Shown: piece after piece, positions 8,529 to 16,891 of the stretch
Numbering within the stretch: position 1 is the stretch's first letter
How the letters are laid out: each line of letters begins with the position of its first letter
Assembly: GCF_003330725.1 (NCBI RefSeq)
Contig: NZ_CP030840.1
Location: 2,294,001-2,358,000, forward strand
From: Acidisarcina polymorpha
GTDB taxonomy: Bacteria > Acidobacteriota > Terriglobia > Terriglobales > Acidobacteriaceae
Length of the DNA: 64,000 nt
Reading direction: 5' to 3'
The notes under the pieces: generated by a model
Database searches by the model: none
Told to the model about the DNA's origin: nothing
Seen by the model: only the letters and a program-made list of their open reading frames with translations
Translations under genes and position numbers: made by a program

Positions 8529-9758
8529 ATGATTGAGACGGTTCTGATTCATTTCTCTGGCCAGGATCGGCCTGGCGTCACTGCCCTGCTGACCGAAATC
8601 CTGGCCGAATATGACGCCTGCGTCCTCGACATCGGTCAGGCGGTCGTTCACGAATCCCTCTCACTCGGACTTCTCATTGAGATTGCCGAGGCGAGTGTCC
8701 TCCCGCTCAGGGACGCGCTGATTGCCAGATCGGCCGAGCTGGAACTGCAAGCCAGATTCACCCCGATCACCAAGCCCGACCTGGAACACTGGATTCGCTC
8801 GCAAGGAAAAGACCGCTTCATCATCACTGTGCTGGGGCGGGCAATCTCAGCCCGGCATCTCTCGCAGGTCAGCGCCATCATTACCGAACATGGCCTGAAT
8901 GTGGACCGCATTGAGCGGCTCTCTGGGCGAATGTCGCTCGCCGAGCATTCTCCCCATGCGAATGCCTGCGTGGAGTTGCGTGCCAGCGGACAAGCCAGGT
9001 CCGAGGCCGAGATGCGTGCGGCATTCCTGGCGGCCGCGCAGGAGATGCGGATCGATATCGCTTTCCAGCGCGAGAGCATCTTCCGGCGCAACCGGCGCCT
9101 ATTTGCCTTCGACATGGATTCCACCCTGATCCAGGGCGAGGTCATCGACGAACTCGCCAAGTTGGCTGGCGTCGGCGATCAAGTTGTGAAAATTACCGAG
9201 GCGGCGATGCGCGGAGAACTCGACTTCAAGCAGAGTTTCACCCGGCGCGTCTCCCTGCTGCAAGGTCTGTCAGAAAAACAGGTGTTGGAGCTTTTAGGGA
9301 CGATTCCCCTGGTCGAAGGGGCCGAGCATCTCATCGGAACGCTGAAGATGCTCGGCTACAAAACCGCAATCCTCTCCGGGGGCTTTACCTTTTTCGCCCG
9401 GCATCTGCAAACCCGTCTGGGAATCGACTATGTCTTCGCTAATGAGCTCGACATCGTCGACGGCGCGGTTACCGGACTGGTGAAGACCGAGATCGTCGAT
9501 GGAGCAAAGAAGGCCGCACTGCTGAAAGACATTGCGAAACAGGAAAACATCTCGCTCGAACAGGTGGTTGCAGTCGGCGACGGCGCTAACGACCTGCCCA
9601 TGCTGGGCATCGCCGGGATGGGGATCGCCTTCCGGGCTAAGCCGCTAGTGCGGCAAAGCGCCGGACACGCGGTTTCGTTCCTGGGGCTGGATAGCTTGCT
9701 GTATCTGATCGGAGTTCGGGATCGCGACCTGGGCAATGCCCGCCCCGCTCCGCAATGA
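8529..9758 (+). CDS. serB: Phosphoserine phosphatase with two ACT domains
   Basis: SerB carries out the last step of serine biosynthesis, dephosphorylating L-phosphoserine. The 409-residue protein has two N-terminal ACT domains (about 5-75, starting VLIHFSGQDRPGVTALL, and about 95-170), which usually sense serine or other amino acids, then a HAD phosphatase domain from about 190. HAD motif I is FDMDSTLIQGE, motif II ILSGGFT and motif III/IV VGDGANDLPML. The two-ACT layout at about 410 residues matches mycobacterial SerB2 rather than the shorter E. coli enzyme. It appears to be a single-gene unit. Confidence 0.96.
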   Translation: MIETVLIHFSGQDRPGVTALLTEILAEYDACVLDIGQAVVHESLSLGLLIEIAEASVLPLRDALIARSAELELQARFTPITKPDLEHWIRSQGKDRFIITVLGRAISARHLSQVSAIITEHGLNVDRIERLSGRMSLAEHSPHANACVELRASGQARSEAEMRAAFLAAAQEMRIDIAFQRESIFRRNRRLFAFDMDSTLIQGEVIDELAKLAGVGDQVVKITEAAMRGELDFKQSFTRRVSLLQGLSEKQVLELLGTIPLVEGAEHLIGTLKMLGYKTAILSGGFTFFARHLQTRLGIDYVFANELDIVDGAVTGLVKTEIVDGAKKAALLKDIAKQENISLEQVVAVGDGANDLPMLGIAGMGIAFRAKPLVRQSAGHAVSFLGLDSLLYLIGVRDRDLGNARPAPQ

Positions 9759-9805
9759 AAAAGCCTTCCCGGCTGCCCGTCGCCGTCCGCGGCTTGCCTG
9801 AACGC

Positions 9806-11431
9806 CTATTCCGGGCTGGTGGCGGAGTTCCGGGCCATGGCTTTCTGGGCGACCACTTTCTCCGCATTCTGCTCGAGGGTCTGCGCTTGCGGCAGAAACC
9901 CGAGCGCCTTTTGAATCATCGGGTCCCACTCGGCGCGGACCTTCAAACCCTCCTGCTGGCCGAACTGCGAAGTAAAGATCTCTGACTGGATGTTCGCGTT
10001 GATCCAATCGCGCACCCCGGCAATATCCTGATCAGTGAAGGCGATGTCCTGTGACTTGAGGAACTGCTTGAACTCGCCGATGACCTCGTCGTTCACCTGG
10101 AAGTCTTTGGAGACGGTGCGATTGGCAAGATAGTGCTTGGTGAAGTTAAAGAAGGCGTAGTGCCCGAGCAGGCTCTCCTGGAAGTGGTTCGACTTCGGAG
10201 TATCGATCTGGTCGTCGGGAGTGATGCCGCCCCCGCCATACACGGTCCGCCCGGAGTCGGTGAGCTTGACCTCCCGGTCTTTCGTGTCCTGCGGCGTGTC
10301 GTGGTTGTAGTAGTAGTCGTAGAGCGAGACGCCGCTGTAGTTACGTTGAATGAGCCGGCCGCTGGGTGTGTAGTAGTGGTAGGTAGTCAGCGCCAGGCCA
10401 GTGTTTTCGGAGATTTGATAGACCGTCTGAACCAGGCCCTTGCCGAAAGTTGTCTCCCCCACGATCAGGGCGCGGTCATGATCCTGCAGTGCACCGGATA
10501 CAATTTCGGCGGCTGAGGCGGTGCCGTGGTTGACCAGAATCACGACCGGATACTCCTGGCCGGATTCCCCATGAGTGGCACGATAAATCTGCTCAGGATA
10601 GGCACGCCCACGCTGTGAGACGATGACCTGCCCGCGGTGGAGGAACTTGTCGCAGACCGCGACTGCCTCAGACAGCAGGCCTCCGGGATTGCCGCGAAGG
10701 TCAAGCACCAGGCCCTTCGGCTCACCAAACCCCTCCAGCGCGTCAGAGATTTCGCGGCCGGTGGTCTCCTGGAAATTGGTCAGGTGGATATAGCCAACTC
10801 CAGGACGGATCTCAAATTTGAGATCGACGCTGTTGTGTGGAATTTCGTCGCGGATCAGGTCGAAAACGAGCGGCTTCGATGCTCCCTCTCGAACCAGCGT
10901 CACCTGAACATGAGTGCCCTTGGGGCCCTTCAGCATGTTGGCGACTTCTTCTGAATTCAGGTTATCGGTGGGCTTGCCGTCAACCGCGGCGATGACATCG
11001 CCGGGACGGATGCCGGCACGATAAGAAGGCGTTCCCTCAAACGGGAAGACGACCACAATCTTCTGCGCGGTGCCAACTCCCTGCGGCTGGATGGTCATTC
11101 CCACGCCATAGTACTTGCCGTGCTGGTCCTCACGCATTTTGGCGTAAGCTTTCGGATCGTAAAAGCTGGAGTGAGGATCGAGGGTCCGCAGCATCCCGGG
11201 AATTGCGCCGTCGTAGATGACCTTGCCCGGTTTGTCGCCGGTGATCGGATCGGCGTAATTCTGCGCGACGATATCATAAACGCTGGTGAACGAGCGCAGA
11301 TTGTCGCGCAAAGTGGACTCGTCGGTGCTGGACTGCGCACCCACTTTTTGGTCGATCATCATACCGATGAGACCGCATGTGGCAAAGAAGACAACGAGCG
11401 AAAAGAGAGTGCGGCGGGCGCGGGAAGGCAT
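9806..11431 (-). CDS. S41-family C-terminal processing protease with PDZ domain
   Basis: A 541-residue periplasmic protease of the CtpA/Prc type. A membrane-anchor signal at residues 8-27 is followed by an N-terminal helical region, a PDZ domain (about 100-190, with YRAGIRPGDVIAAVDGKPT) and the S41 catalytic core. The core shows the nucleophile region GTASAAEIVSGALQDHDRA and the catalytic Lys in GETTFGKGLVQT, so the Ser-Lys dyad is intact. The C terminus extends about 150 residues beyond the core with a helical domain. Such enzymes trim or degrade envelope proteins after recognising C-terminal tails. It is transcribed alone, convergent with serB. Confidence 0.94.
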   Translation of the reverse strand: MPSRARRTLFSLVVFFATCGLIGMMIDQKVGAQSSTDESTLRDNLRSFTSVYDIVAQNYADPITGDKPGKVIYDGAIPGMLRTLDPHSSFYDPKAYAKMREDQHGKYYGVGMTIQPQGVGTAQKIVVVFPFEGTPSYRAGIRPGDVIAAVDGKPTDNLNSEEVANMLKGPKGTHVQVTLVREGASKPLVFDLIRDEIPHNSVDLKFEIRPGVGYIHLTNFQETTGREISDALEGFGEPKGLVLDLRGNPGGLLSEAVAVCDKFLHRGQVIVSQRGRAYPEQIYRATHGESGQEYPVVILVNHGTASAAEIVSGALQDHDRALIVGETTFGKGLVQTVYQISENTGLALTTYHYYTPSGRLIQRNYSGVSLYDYYYNHDTPQDTKDREVKLTDSGRTVYGGGGITPDDQIDTPKSNHFQESLLGHYAFFNFTKHYLANRTVSKDFQVNDEVIGEFKQFLKSQDIAFTDQDIAGVRDWINANIQSEIFTSQFGQQEGLKVRAEWDPMIQKALGFLPQAQTLEQNAEKVVAQKAMARNSATSPE

Positions 11432-11537
11432 CGGGGCGGAACCTCAACTCGATCGGAAGCTACGGCTGGAGGTTAGACGCGCCGAGGATTCCTTTGGTGA
11501 AGTATACCAGTTCAGCTTTTCAGGGATTTTAGCCATG

Positions 11538-11567
11538 TTCGGCGTCTGCGGGTTCGGCGTCTGCGGG
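11538..11567. repeat. Perfect 15-base tandem duplication
   Basis: TTCGGCGTCTGCGGG occurs at 11538-11552 and is repeated exactly at 11553-11567, in the spacer between the protease start and the UPF0303 gene's 3' end. Nearby, CCCATGG also recurs (around 11577 and 11590). It looks like a recent slippage duplication. Confidence 0.85.
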
Positions 11568-11627
11568 ATGATCCACCCATGGACTGCCGACCCATGGCCT
11601 GCCAACGCCGGCCGCCCGATCAGTTTG

Positions 11628-12152
11628 CTATTGAAGTCGCAGTGCTCCGAAATCGACCCCCAGCTCCGTGCAGAGGCCCTCCACGGCAAGGTCATGATCG
11701 TCCCGTTGCGGCAGGCCCGAGACGGTGACCGATCCGATCATGCCGGCGCTCACCGAGCGGAGCGGAAAACAGCCCCCGTGACTGGCATAATCAGCTACCG
11801 CCAAGCCATAACGGTCGAAAAGATTCGAGCCCTTCTGTTCCAGCTCGAGGCCGATCGCATACGAGCTTCGATGAAAACGTGCAGTGACATTGCTTTTGCG
11901 CCGGACCCATTCCACGTTGTCCGGCGTTGTCCCAGCCATGGCGGTATAGAACAGTGGTTGTCCGATGCGCCGTACGTCGATCACCAAACTGAGGTTGCGC
12001 TCGACTGCCATGGCCCGAAGCCCTGCGCCAACCCGCCATGCAGTCTCTTCATCAAAGTGGGCGAATCGAAGTTGTTGCTCTTGCAGCGCTATCCTGGCGA
12101 GATCGTCGGCGATCGGCATGGGGTCGGGGCGATACTCAGACAACTCTACCAC
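11628..12152 (-). CDS. UPF0303/heme-degrading-domain protein (YBR137W-like)
   Basis: This 174-residue cytosolic protein matches the UPF0303 group of the HbpS/GlcG-like fold, also called the heme-degrading domain family. It has FAHFDEETAWRVGAGLRAMA near residue 30, a central DVRRIGQPLFYTAMAGTT and C-terminal HGGCFPLRSVSAGMIGSVTVSGLPQRDDHDL. Relatives include yeast YBR137W and bacterial heme-binding proteins. Whether this one binds heme cannot be said. It is a lone gene, and the GSVTVSGLPQ(R/E)DDH ending is the best family marker. Confidence 0.83.
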   Translation of the reverse strand: MVELSEYRPDPMPIADDLARIALQEQQLRFAHFDEETAWRVGAGLRAMAVERNLSLVIDVRRIGQPLFYTAMAGTTPDNVEWVRRKSNVTARFHRSSYAIGLELEQKGSNLFDRYGLAVADYASHGGCFPLRSVSAGMIGSVTVSGLPQRDDHDLAVEGLCTELGVDFGALRLQ

Positions 12153-12322
12153 TGCGGAAAATGACCCGTCGGACGCTCCTACACTCTTACATTAAAGGAA
12201 CTATGGAAAGCGACGGCCCTAGTCGCACGCCCCTAACTGAAATGCTCTAGAATTGCGAAAGCGGTGGGTTCTTGATGCTCTTTAGGAAAGAAGAGAGTCC
12301 ATTTGCTTGAGACTGAGCCTTC

Positions 12323-14347
12323 ATGAACCTTAAAATTCCGCAGTCAGCAGCATTGCTGGGCATCGCAATCGCCGTCAGTTCCGCCACTCTCCCTGGGTTC
12401 GGCCAAACCGCCCATTCGATTCCTCCCCCTCCAGTAGCTGGCCCTCAGTCTCCATTTGCCGGGTCGGTGGTCGAGGATATCGTTGTCCGCGTCAACGACC
12501 AGATCATCAGCAAGTCCGACTACGACCGGCAGATGGAAGAGCTTGAAACCACAGGCCGCCAGCAGAACTGGACGCAGCAGCAGCTCGACGACCAGAAGAA
12601 GAACCTGCTCCGCGATATGGTTGACCAGCAACTGCTGCTCTCCAAAGGCAAGGAGCTCGGGATCACTGGTGAAACCGAGATGGTCAAGCAGTTGGACGCG
12701 ATCCGCAAGCAGAACAACCTGGATTCGATGGAAGCGCTCGAAGCGGCCGCGAAACAGCAGGGGGTCTCGTTCGAGGACTTCAAGCAGCACATTCGTGACC
12801 GCATCGTGACCCAGCAAGTCATCGGCCAGGAGGTCTATCGCAAAGTCAACATCTCCCAGTCCGACCTGCAGAAATATTACGACGCCCATAAGGCGGAGTT
12901 CGACAAGCCGGAGTCAGTGCGGCTCAGTGAAATTCTGGTTCCTACTACGAGCGACGACCCGGCTCACGTAGCGGCCGCCCAGGCCACGGCGCAAGACGTC
13001 TATGCCAAGCTGCAAGGCGGCGCGAAGTTTGAAGATCTGGCCAAGAGCTCTTCGGCCGGAACGACGGCGGCGCAAGGTGGCGACCTCGGCGAATTCAAGC
13101 GCGGGCAGCTGGCAAAAGTCCTTGAAGATCAGACCTTTTCGTTGAAGCCGGGTGAGTACACTCAGCCCATCCACACCAAGCAGGGATTCGTCATCCTTGA
13201 GGTCGTCACCCATACTCCCGGCGGACTCCAGCCGCTCAAGGATGTCCTCCCCCAGGTGGAGGAAGCAGTCGGAGCGGAGCGAACCGAACCCGCGCTGCGC
13301 GCTTACCTGAAGCAGCTGCGCCAAGAAGCCTATATCGATTACAAGCCCGGTTACGTCGATACCTCGGCGATCGTGAACCCCAGCAAGCCCAATTACAGTG
13401 CTTACACGGCGCCCACCCCGAAGAAAAAGAAGAAAATTGAGCGCACCCGCTACCGGCAGAGAGTGCACGGGTCCGCCCCTGCCACCCAGCAAGCCACGAC
13501 CGCAGCACCAGCGGCGCCAGTAGCGCCCAATGTGCCGTCTTTAGCTCAAGTTCCAGGTGCGGCGACGGCCGCCGGCAATCCTTCTGCCCCGGCTGCTGCG
13601 GAGCCAACTACCGGCCAGGTCGGTGCTACTGGCGCAAGCACCGAAGATCAGGTTGGCGTTGCCAATCCGCCAGTTGCATCAGGACCTGCGCCCAACGATG
13701 CCTCGACGAGCGCCTCATCGCCAAGCCAAAGTCCAAGTAGTTCCGCTAAGGCAAGCAACACCCAGGTTGCCAGCGCTGCTACCCAAAAGCCAGGCAAGAA
13801 GGAAAAGATCCGCTTCGGTCAGGCGCCTACCAAGACCTTGCCCGCAGCCACTCCGACCCAGACCGTCGATGCCGGCGCCGATGGTTCTTCTGCGAACACT
13901 GACACTGCAGCAAGGAACGGGATGACGCCGGAAATGCAGGTGGCGGCCAACAATGCTGGGGACGCCCCTGCAGCCGGGACCCCGACCGAGGCGGAGAAGA
14001 AGTCGCGTTTCAGCGATCGTGCCAAACTTCCTAAAGAAAAGAAGTCGAAGGAACCCAAAGTCGATCCTTTCGCTCCTCCGTCGGTCAGCGCCGAAGAGGT
14101 CGCCGACCGGCAGACTCAATCCGCGCCACTCGGCCTAAGTGGCGATACGACAAAGACCAAGAAGGTCAAGCCGACTGAGAAGACCAGGCTGCAGGACCAA
14201 GTGAAGAACAAGAATGCGGCTGCAACCGATGACACGAATGCGCCTGGTGGAGCGCCGGCTGAACCGGCCGCGCAGCCACCTACTCCGCCGTCAACTCCGG
14301 AGCCGTCTAGCCAACCCGGCCCCCCGGCGACCCAACCGCAGCAGTAA
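12323..14347 (+). CDS. SurA-like periplasmic peptidyl-prolyl isomerase with long low-complexity tail
   Basis: The 674-residue product has a signal peptide (residues 1-28 ending PGFGQ), a SurA N-terminal chaperone domain (about 50-190, VVRVNDQIISKSDYDRQ at its start), and one parvulin rotamase domain (about 195-300, SVRLSEILVPT through TKQGFVILEVVTH). SurA chaperones outer-membrane proteins across the periplasm. From about residue 350 the sequence is a 310-residue Pro/Ala/Thr/Gln-rich region with Lys-rich patches (PKKKKKIER, KLPKEKKSKEPK), probably disordered. E. coli SurA is 428 residues with two parvulin domains, so both the missing second parvulin domain and the tail are notable. A hairpin follows the stop. 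Confidence 0.9.
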   Translation: MNLKIPQSAALLGIAIAVSSATLPGFGQTAHSIPPPPVAGPQSPFAGSVVEDIVVRVNDQIISKSDYDRQMEELETTGRQQNWTQQQLDDQKKNLLRDMVDQQLLLSKGKELGITGETEMVKQLDAIRKQNNLDSMEALEAAAKQQGVSFEDFKQHIRDRIVTQQVIGQEVYRKVNISQSDLQKYYDAHKAEFDKPESVRLSEILVPTTSDDPAHVAAAQATAQDVYAKLQGGAKFEDLAKSSSAGTTAAQGGDLGEFKRGQLAKVLEDQTFSLKPGEYTQPIHTKQGFVILEVVTHTPGGLQPLKDVLPQVEEAVGAERTEPALRAYLKQLRQEAYIDYKPGYVDTSAIVNPSKPNYSAYTAPTPKKKKKIERTRYRQRVHGSAPATQQATTAAPAAPVAPNVPSLAQVPGAATAAGNPSAPAAAEPTTGQVGATGASTEDQVGVANPPVASGPAPNDASTSASSPSQSPSSSAKASNTQVASAATQKPGKKEKIRFGQAPTKTLPAATPTQTVDAGADGSSANTDTAARNGMTPEMQVAANNAGDAPAAGTPTEAEKKSRFSDRAKLPKEKKSKEPKVDPFAPPSVSAEEVADRQTQSAPLGLSGDTTKTKKVKPTEKTRLQDQVKNKNAAATDDTNAPGGAPAEPAAQPPTPPSTPEPSSQPGPPATQPQQ

Positions 14348-14376
14348 AACTGCAAGCTCCTTTGCAGACGGTTCGA

Positions 14377-14430
14377 GTGCCTCGTATCTGGGAAGCACCT
14401 TTCTCAACGATACGAGGCATTCTTGTTGGT
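14377..14430 (+). terminator. Hairpin after the SurA-like gene
   Basis: TGCCTCGTATC (14377-14387) pairs exactly with GATACGAGGCA (14408-14418), with a 20-base loop, followed by TTCTTGTTGG. It starts 30 bases after the stop codon, fitting a rho-independent terminator with a modest T tract. Confidence 0.6.
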
Positions 14431-14474
14431 CCACCCGGCCAATGCTGTAAAGTATCCGCACAGCCGCCCTCCTT

Positions 14475-15464
14475 ATGAAAGACATCTTTATCGCCGATTT
14501 GTCGAAGTTTGAAAATCAGTCTGTCATCGCCTTCTTCACTGCATCCATGAAGTCTTTGCGGGATAAAAAGGATGGAGGGAAGTATCTGGCCCTCATTCTC
14601 AAGGACCGGACTGGAGAGATGGAAGCGCGAATGTGGGATAACGCCGCCGAAGCCTCTCCCGAGTTTGAGCAGGGCGACGTCGTCAAGCTCAAGGCCCTGG
14701 TCTGCCGCTACCAAGAGAGGCTGCAGTTAAAGGTCGAACGCATCCGGGCAGCCGTCGATGGCGAATATGACCCCGTCGATTTTCTTCCCGCCACCACCAA
14801 GGATGTCGATGAATTGTGGGCGGAGTTGAATGGCTATATCGCCAGCTTCCGCGATCCCCACCTGCAAGCTCTGCTGCGGGCTTTCCTCGACGATCCTGAG
14901 ATTGCGGCCGCCTTCCGCCAGGCTCCCGCCGCCAAGGCCATGCATCACGCCTGGTTAGGCGGCCTGCTCGAGCATGTCGTCTCGTTGATGGGCGTCTGCG
15001 AACTGGCTGCCCGGCATTATCCTGAGATTCATCGCGACCTCTTGCTGACAGGAGCGATGTTGCACGACATCGGCAAGCTGCAGGAGCTGGTCTGGAAGAA
15101 GAGCTTCGACTACACCGTTCAGGGTCAATTGCTCGGTCACATCACCATCGGGTACGGCATGATCGAAAAGAAGCTGGCGACGCTACCGGACTTCCCGCCT
15201 CGTTTGCGGACACTGGTCGAGCACATGGTGCTGAGCCATCACGGTCGCTATGAATACGGCTCACCGAAGCTGCCCATGATCCCCGAGGCGATCCTGCTGC
15301 ATTACCTCGACGACATGGACGCCAAGATGCAAACCGTGCGCAGCGAATTTGACCGCTCGGCCAACTCGGGACGAGATGGCGCGCAGATGACTGAGTGGGT
15401 GCGCGCCATGGAGCGTCCGCTGCTCGATACTTCAGGATATCTTGCTGGTGAAGGAGACGAATGA
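14475..15464 (+). CDS. YhaM-like 3'-5' exoribonuclease (OB-fold plus HD domain)
   Basis: The 329-residue protein has an N-terminal OB-fold nucleic-acid-binding domain (about 1-95, YLALILKDRTGEMEARMWD) and an HD-type metal-dependent phosphohydrolase domain from about 150. The HD motif is in GAMLHDIGKLQEL, with an upstream HHAWLGGLLEHV helix and a later VLSHHGRYEYGSPK. This is the architecture and length of B. subtilis YhaM (314 residues), a 3'-5' exonuclease for RNA and single-stranded DNA. The stop codon lies one base before the start of the EVE-domain gene, so the two are co-transcribed. Confidence 0.9.
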   Translation: MKDIFIADLSKFENQSVIAFFTASMKSLRDKKDGGKYLALILKDRTGEMEARMWDNAAEASPEFEQGDVVKLKALVCRYQERLQLKVERIRAAVDGEYDPVDFLPATTKDVDELWAELNGYIASFRDPHLQALLRAFLDDPEIAAAFRQAPAAKAMHHAWLGGLLEHVVSLMGVCELAARHYPEIHRDLLLTGAMLHDIGKLQELVWKKSFDYTVQGQLLGHITIGYGMIEKKLATLPDFPPRLRTLVEHMVLSHHGRYEYGSPKLPMIPEAILLHYLDDMDAKMQTVRSEFDRSANSGRDGAQMTEWVRAMERPLLDTSGYLAGEGDE

Positions 15465-15465
15465 A

Positions 15466-15846
15466 ATGCCCTACTTACTAAAAACCGAACCTGACGTTTA
15501 TTCTTTCGCCGACCTGGAGCGCGATAAAGAGACCATCTGGGACGGCGTCAACAACCCGACCGCGGTGAGAAACCTCCGCGAGATGCCCAAAGGGGCCGAC
15601 CTCATCATCTATCACACCGGCGACGAACGAACGGCGGTCGGCACAGCGAAAGCCCTCTCCATCGACGCGACTGATCCCAAGGCGCCGCTGGTCAAGATCA
15701 AGGCAGGAAAGAAGATCAAACATCCGAAGACGCTGGCTGATATCAAGGCGAATCCGTTGTTCAAGGATTCCCCCCTGGTCATCATCGGCCGGCTTGGCGT
15801 AGTTCCGTTGACGGAAGACCAGTTCGCTTGGCTGGTTGGAGAGTGA
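15466..15846 (+). CDS. EVE-domain protein
   Basis: A 126-residue single-domain protein with all the marks of an EVE (PUA-like) domain: MPYLLKTEPDVYSFADLE, then TIWDGVNNPTAVRNLREM and a KGADLIIYHTGDERTAVG strand. EVE proteins bind modified bases in RNA or DNA. I chose ATG 15466 because it follows GAAGGAGA and restores the family N terminus. It starts two bases after the YhaM-like stop codon, suggesting a linked role in nucleic-acid turnover. Confidence 0.92.
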   Translation: MPYLLKTEPDVYSFADLERDKETIWDGVNNPTAVRNLREMPKGADLIIYHTGDERTAVGTAKALSIDATDPKAPLVKIKAGKKIKHPKTLADIKANPLFKDSPLVIIGRLGVVPLTEDQFAWLVGE

Positions 15847-15882
15847 GAGCGAATTCCGGCTCGCGGGGAGTATCCTCTTGCT

Positions 15883-16135
15883 ATGCATGTCACGATTGAT
15901 GTTTCCGACAAAGTTGCCGCACGGGCGCAAGCGGAGGGGTTGAGCGTGGAAAGATTCGCGCAGCAGGCGGTTGAAGAAGCCGCCGAGCCTAAGCCGAAGT
16001 TTGCTCTGGAAACACCTGGAGTCCGGCCCATATACGCCCGAAGAGGCTGGCCGAAACATCCGGCAGCTTCGCAAAGTTAATACCTTGGGTGGATTGATGG
16101 TCAAGGATTTGATCAACGATGGCCGTAAAGACTGA
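15883..16135 (+). pseudogene. VapB-like antitoxin, frameshifted
   Basis: The open frame from ATG 15883 gives MHVTIDVSDKVAARAQAEGL and ends at a stop at 16080 after an implausible tail. Moving to another frame from about 16037 gives PEEAGRNIRQLRKVNTLGG then LMVKDLINDGRKD, the typical C terminus of antitoxins that partner PIN toxins in Acidobacteria and Cyanobacteria. The restored frame stops at 16133-16135, overlapping the toxin start codon (TGATG), as expected for an intact pair. A small indel near 16034-16037 therefore broke the gene, unless it is a sequence error. As it stands the protein lacks its toxin-binding tail. Confidence 0.8.
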
Positions 16136-16547
16136 TGCCCAGCTTCGTCGCCGATGCCTCAGTGTCATTATCCTGGTGTTTCGAAGACGAGTCGGCGACG
16201 ATTACCGAAGAACTGCTGACTAGGGTCATGATGGGAGAGGGGTTTGCCGTTCCAGCCCATTGGGCCATCGAAGTTCTTAACGGAGTGGTGCAGGATACAA
16301 GGCGAGGCAGGATCGACCCAGCTACCGTGAGCCAGTTTTTGAGAGCCTCAGGTCCTTCGATATAGTGACGGACGAGGAAAGCCAGCTCTCGCTCTTCGAG
16401 GCTACTAAGAAATTAGCTGAAAAGCATCGATTGACTGCTTACGATGCAGGCTACCTCGAATTAGCTCTACGTTCTGCTCTGCCTTTGGCTACTCTGGACG
16501 ATGCTCTTCGCAGAGCGGCTAGGCTGGAGGGCGTGAGTGTTCTATAG
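16135..16547 (+). pseudogene. VapC-like PIN-domain toxin, frameshifted
   Basis: The first part (16135-16365) gives MPSFVADASVSLSWCFEDE, the PIN N terminus with its first catalytic Asp, then AHWAIEVLNGVV. It runs to an early stop after FLRASGPSI. The rest of the PIN domain is in another frame up to 16547: KHRLTAYDAGYLELALR and LPLATLDDALRRAA, the usual third and fourth acidic motifs. One extra T in the run of five at 16336-16340 would restore a protein of about 137 residues, the normal size. VapC toxins are ribonucleases. As written it cannot be active. Confidence 0.85.
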
Positions 16548-16891
16548 TCAGCACAATTAGCGGCTTCGCGGCAGATAAAGCGACAGCGGAGACGCTTTCG
16601 TCATAGCGCCATCCGGCAAATCGTGGCGGGTTGGTCCGGGAGCTTGGCGACGGGGTCTCGGTATGTGAGGTATGCGCTCTTAGACCCATCAGCTGGGGTG
16701 TTCGGGCGTAATATTCATAAACCGATGAGGAACCGAAAGGATGCTCTCCCAAGTACGTTTGGGCCTCCCTCATCTACGAACTCAATCGGTGGTGTCGCGT
16801 AAAAAGTATCTAGGCACCCTCTGTTGATGCGAGGGTGCCCCGATGAAAGTCTTTTCCCCTGCGCTACAATCGAATTTGGTAAATCAGACAG
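16548..16891. other. Non-coding spacer between decayed vapC and aroC
   Basis: These 344 bases hold no credible gene: the only open frame of size is on the minus strand and matches nothing. A perfect 9-base hairpin, GGCACCCTC at 16813-16821 with GAGGGTGCC at 16831-16839 (9-base loop), sits 53 bases before the aroC start and could act as an upstream terminator or a leader structure. Confidence 0.5.

Noticed and set aside
16519-16773. 84-codon minus-strand frame after vapC
   Set aside because: No recognisable domain; overlaps the end of the decayed toxin gene on the other strand.
16813-16839. aroC attenuator or riboswitch
   Set aside because: Only one short hairpin is visible, with no leader peptide or known aptamer pattern, so I report only the hairpin.
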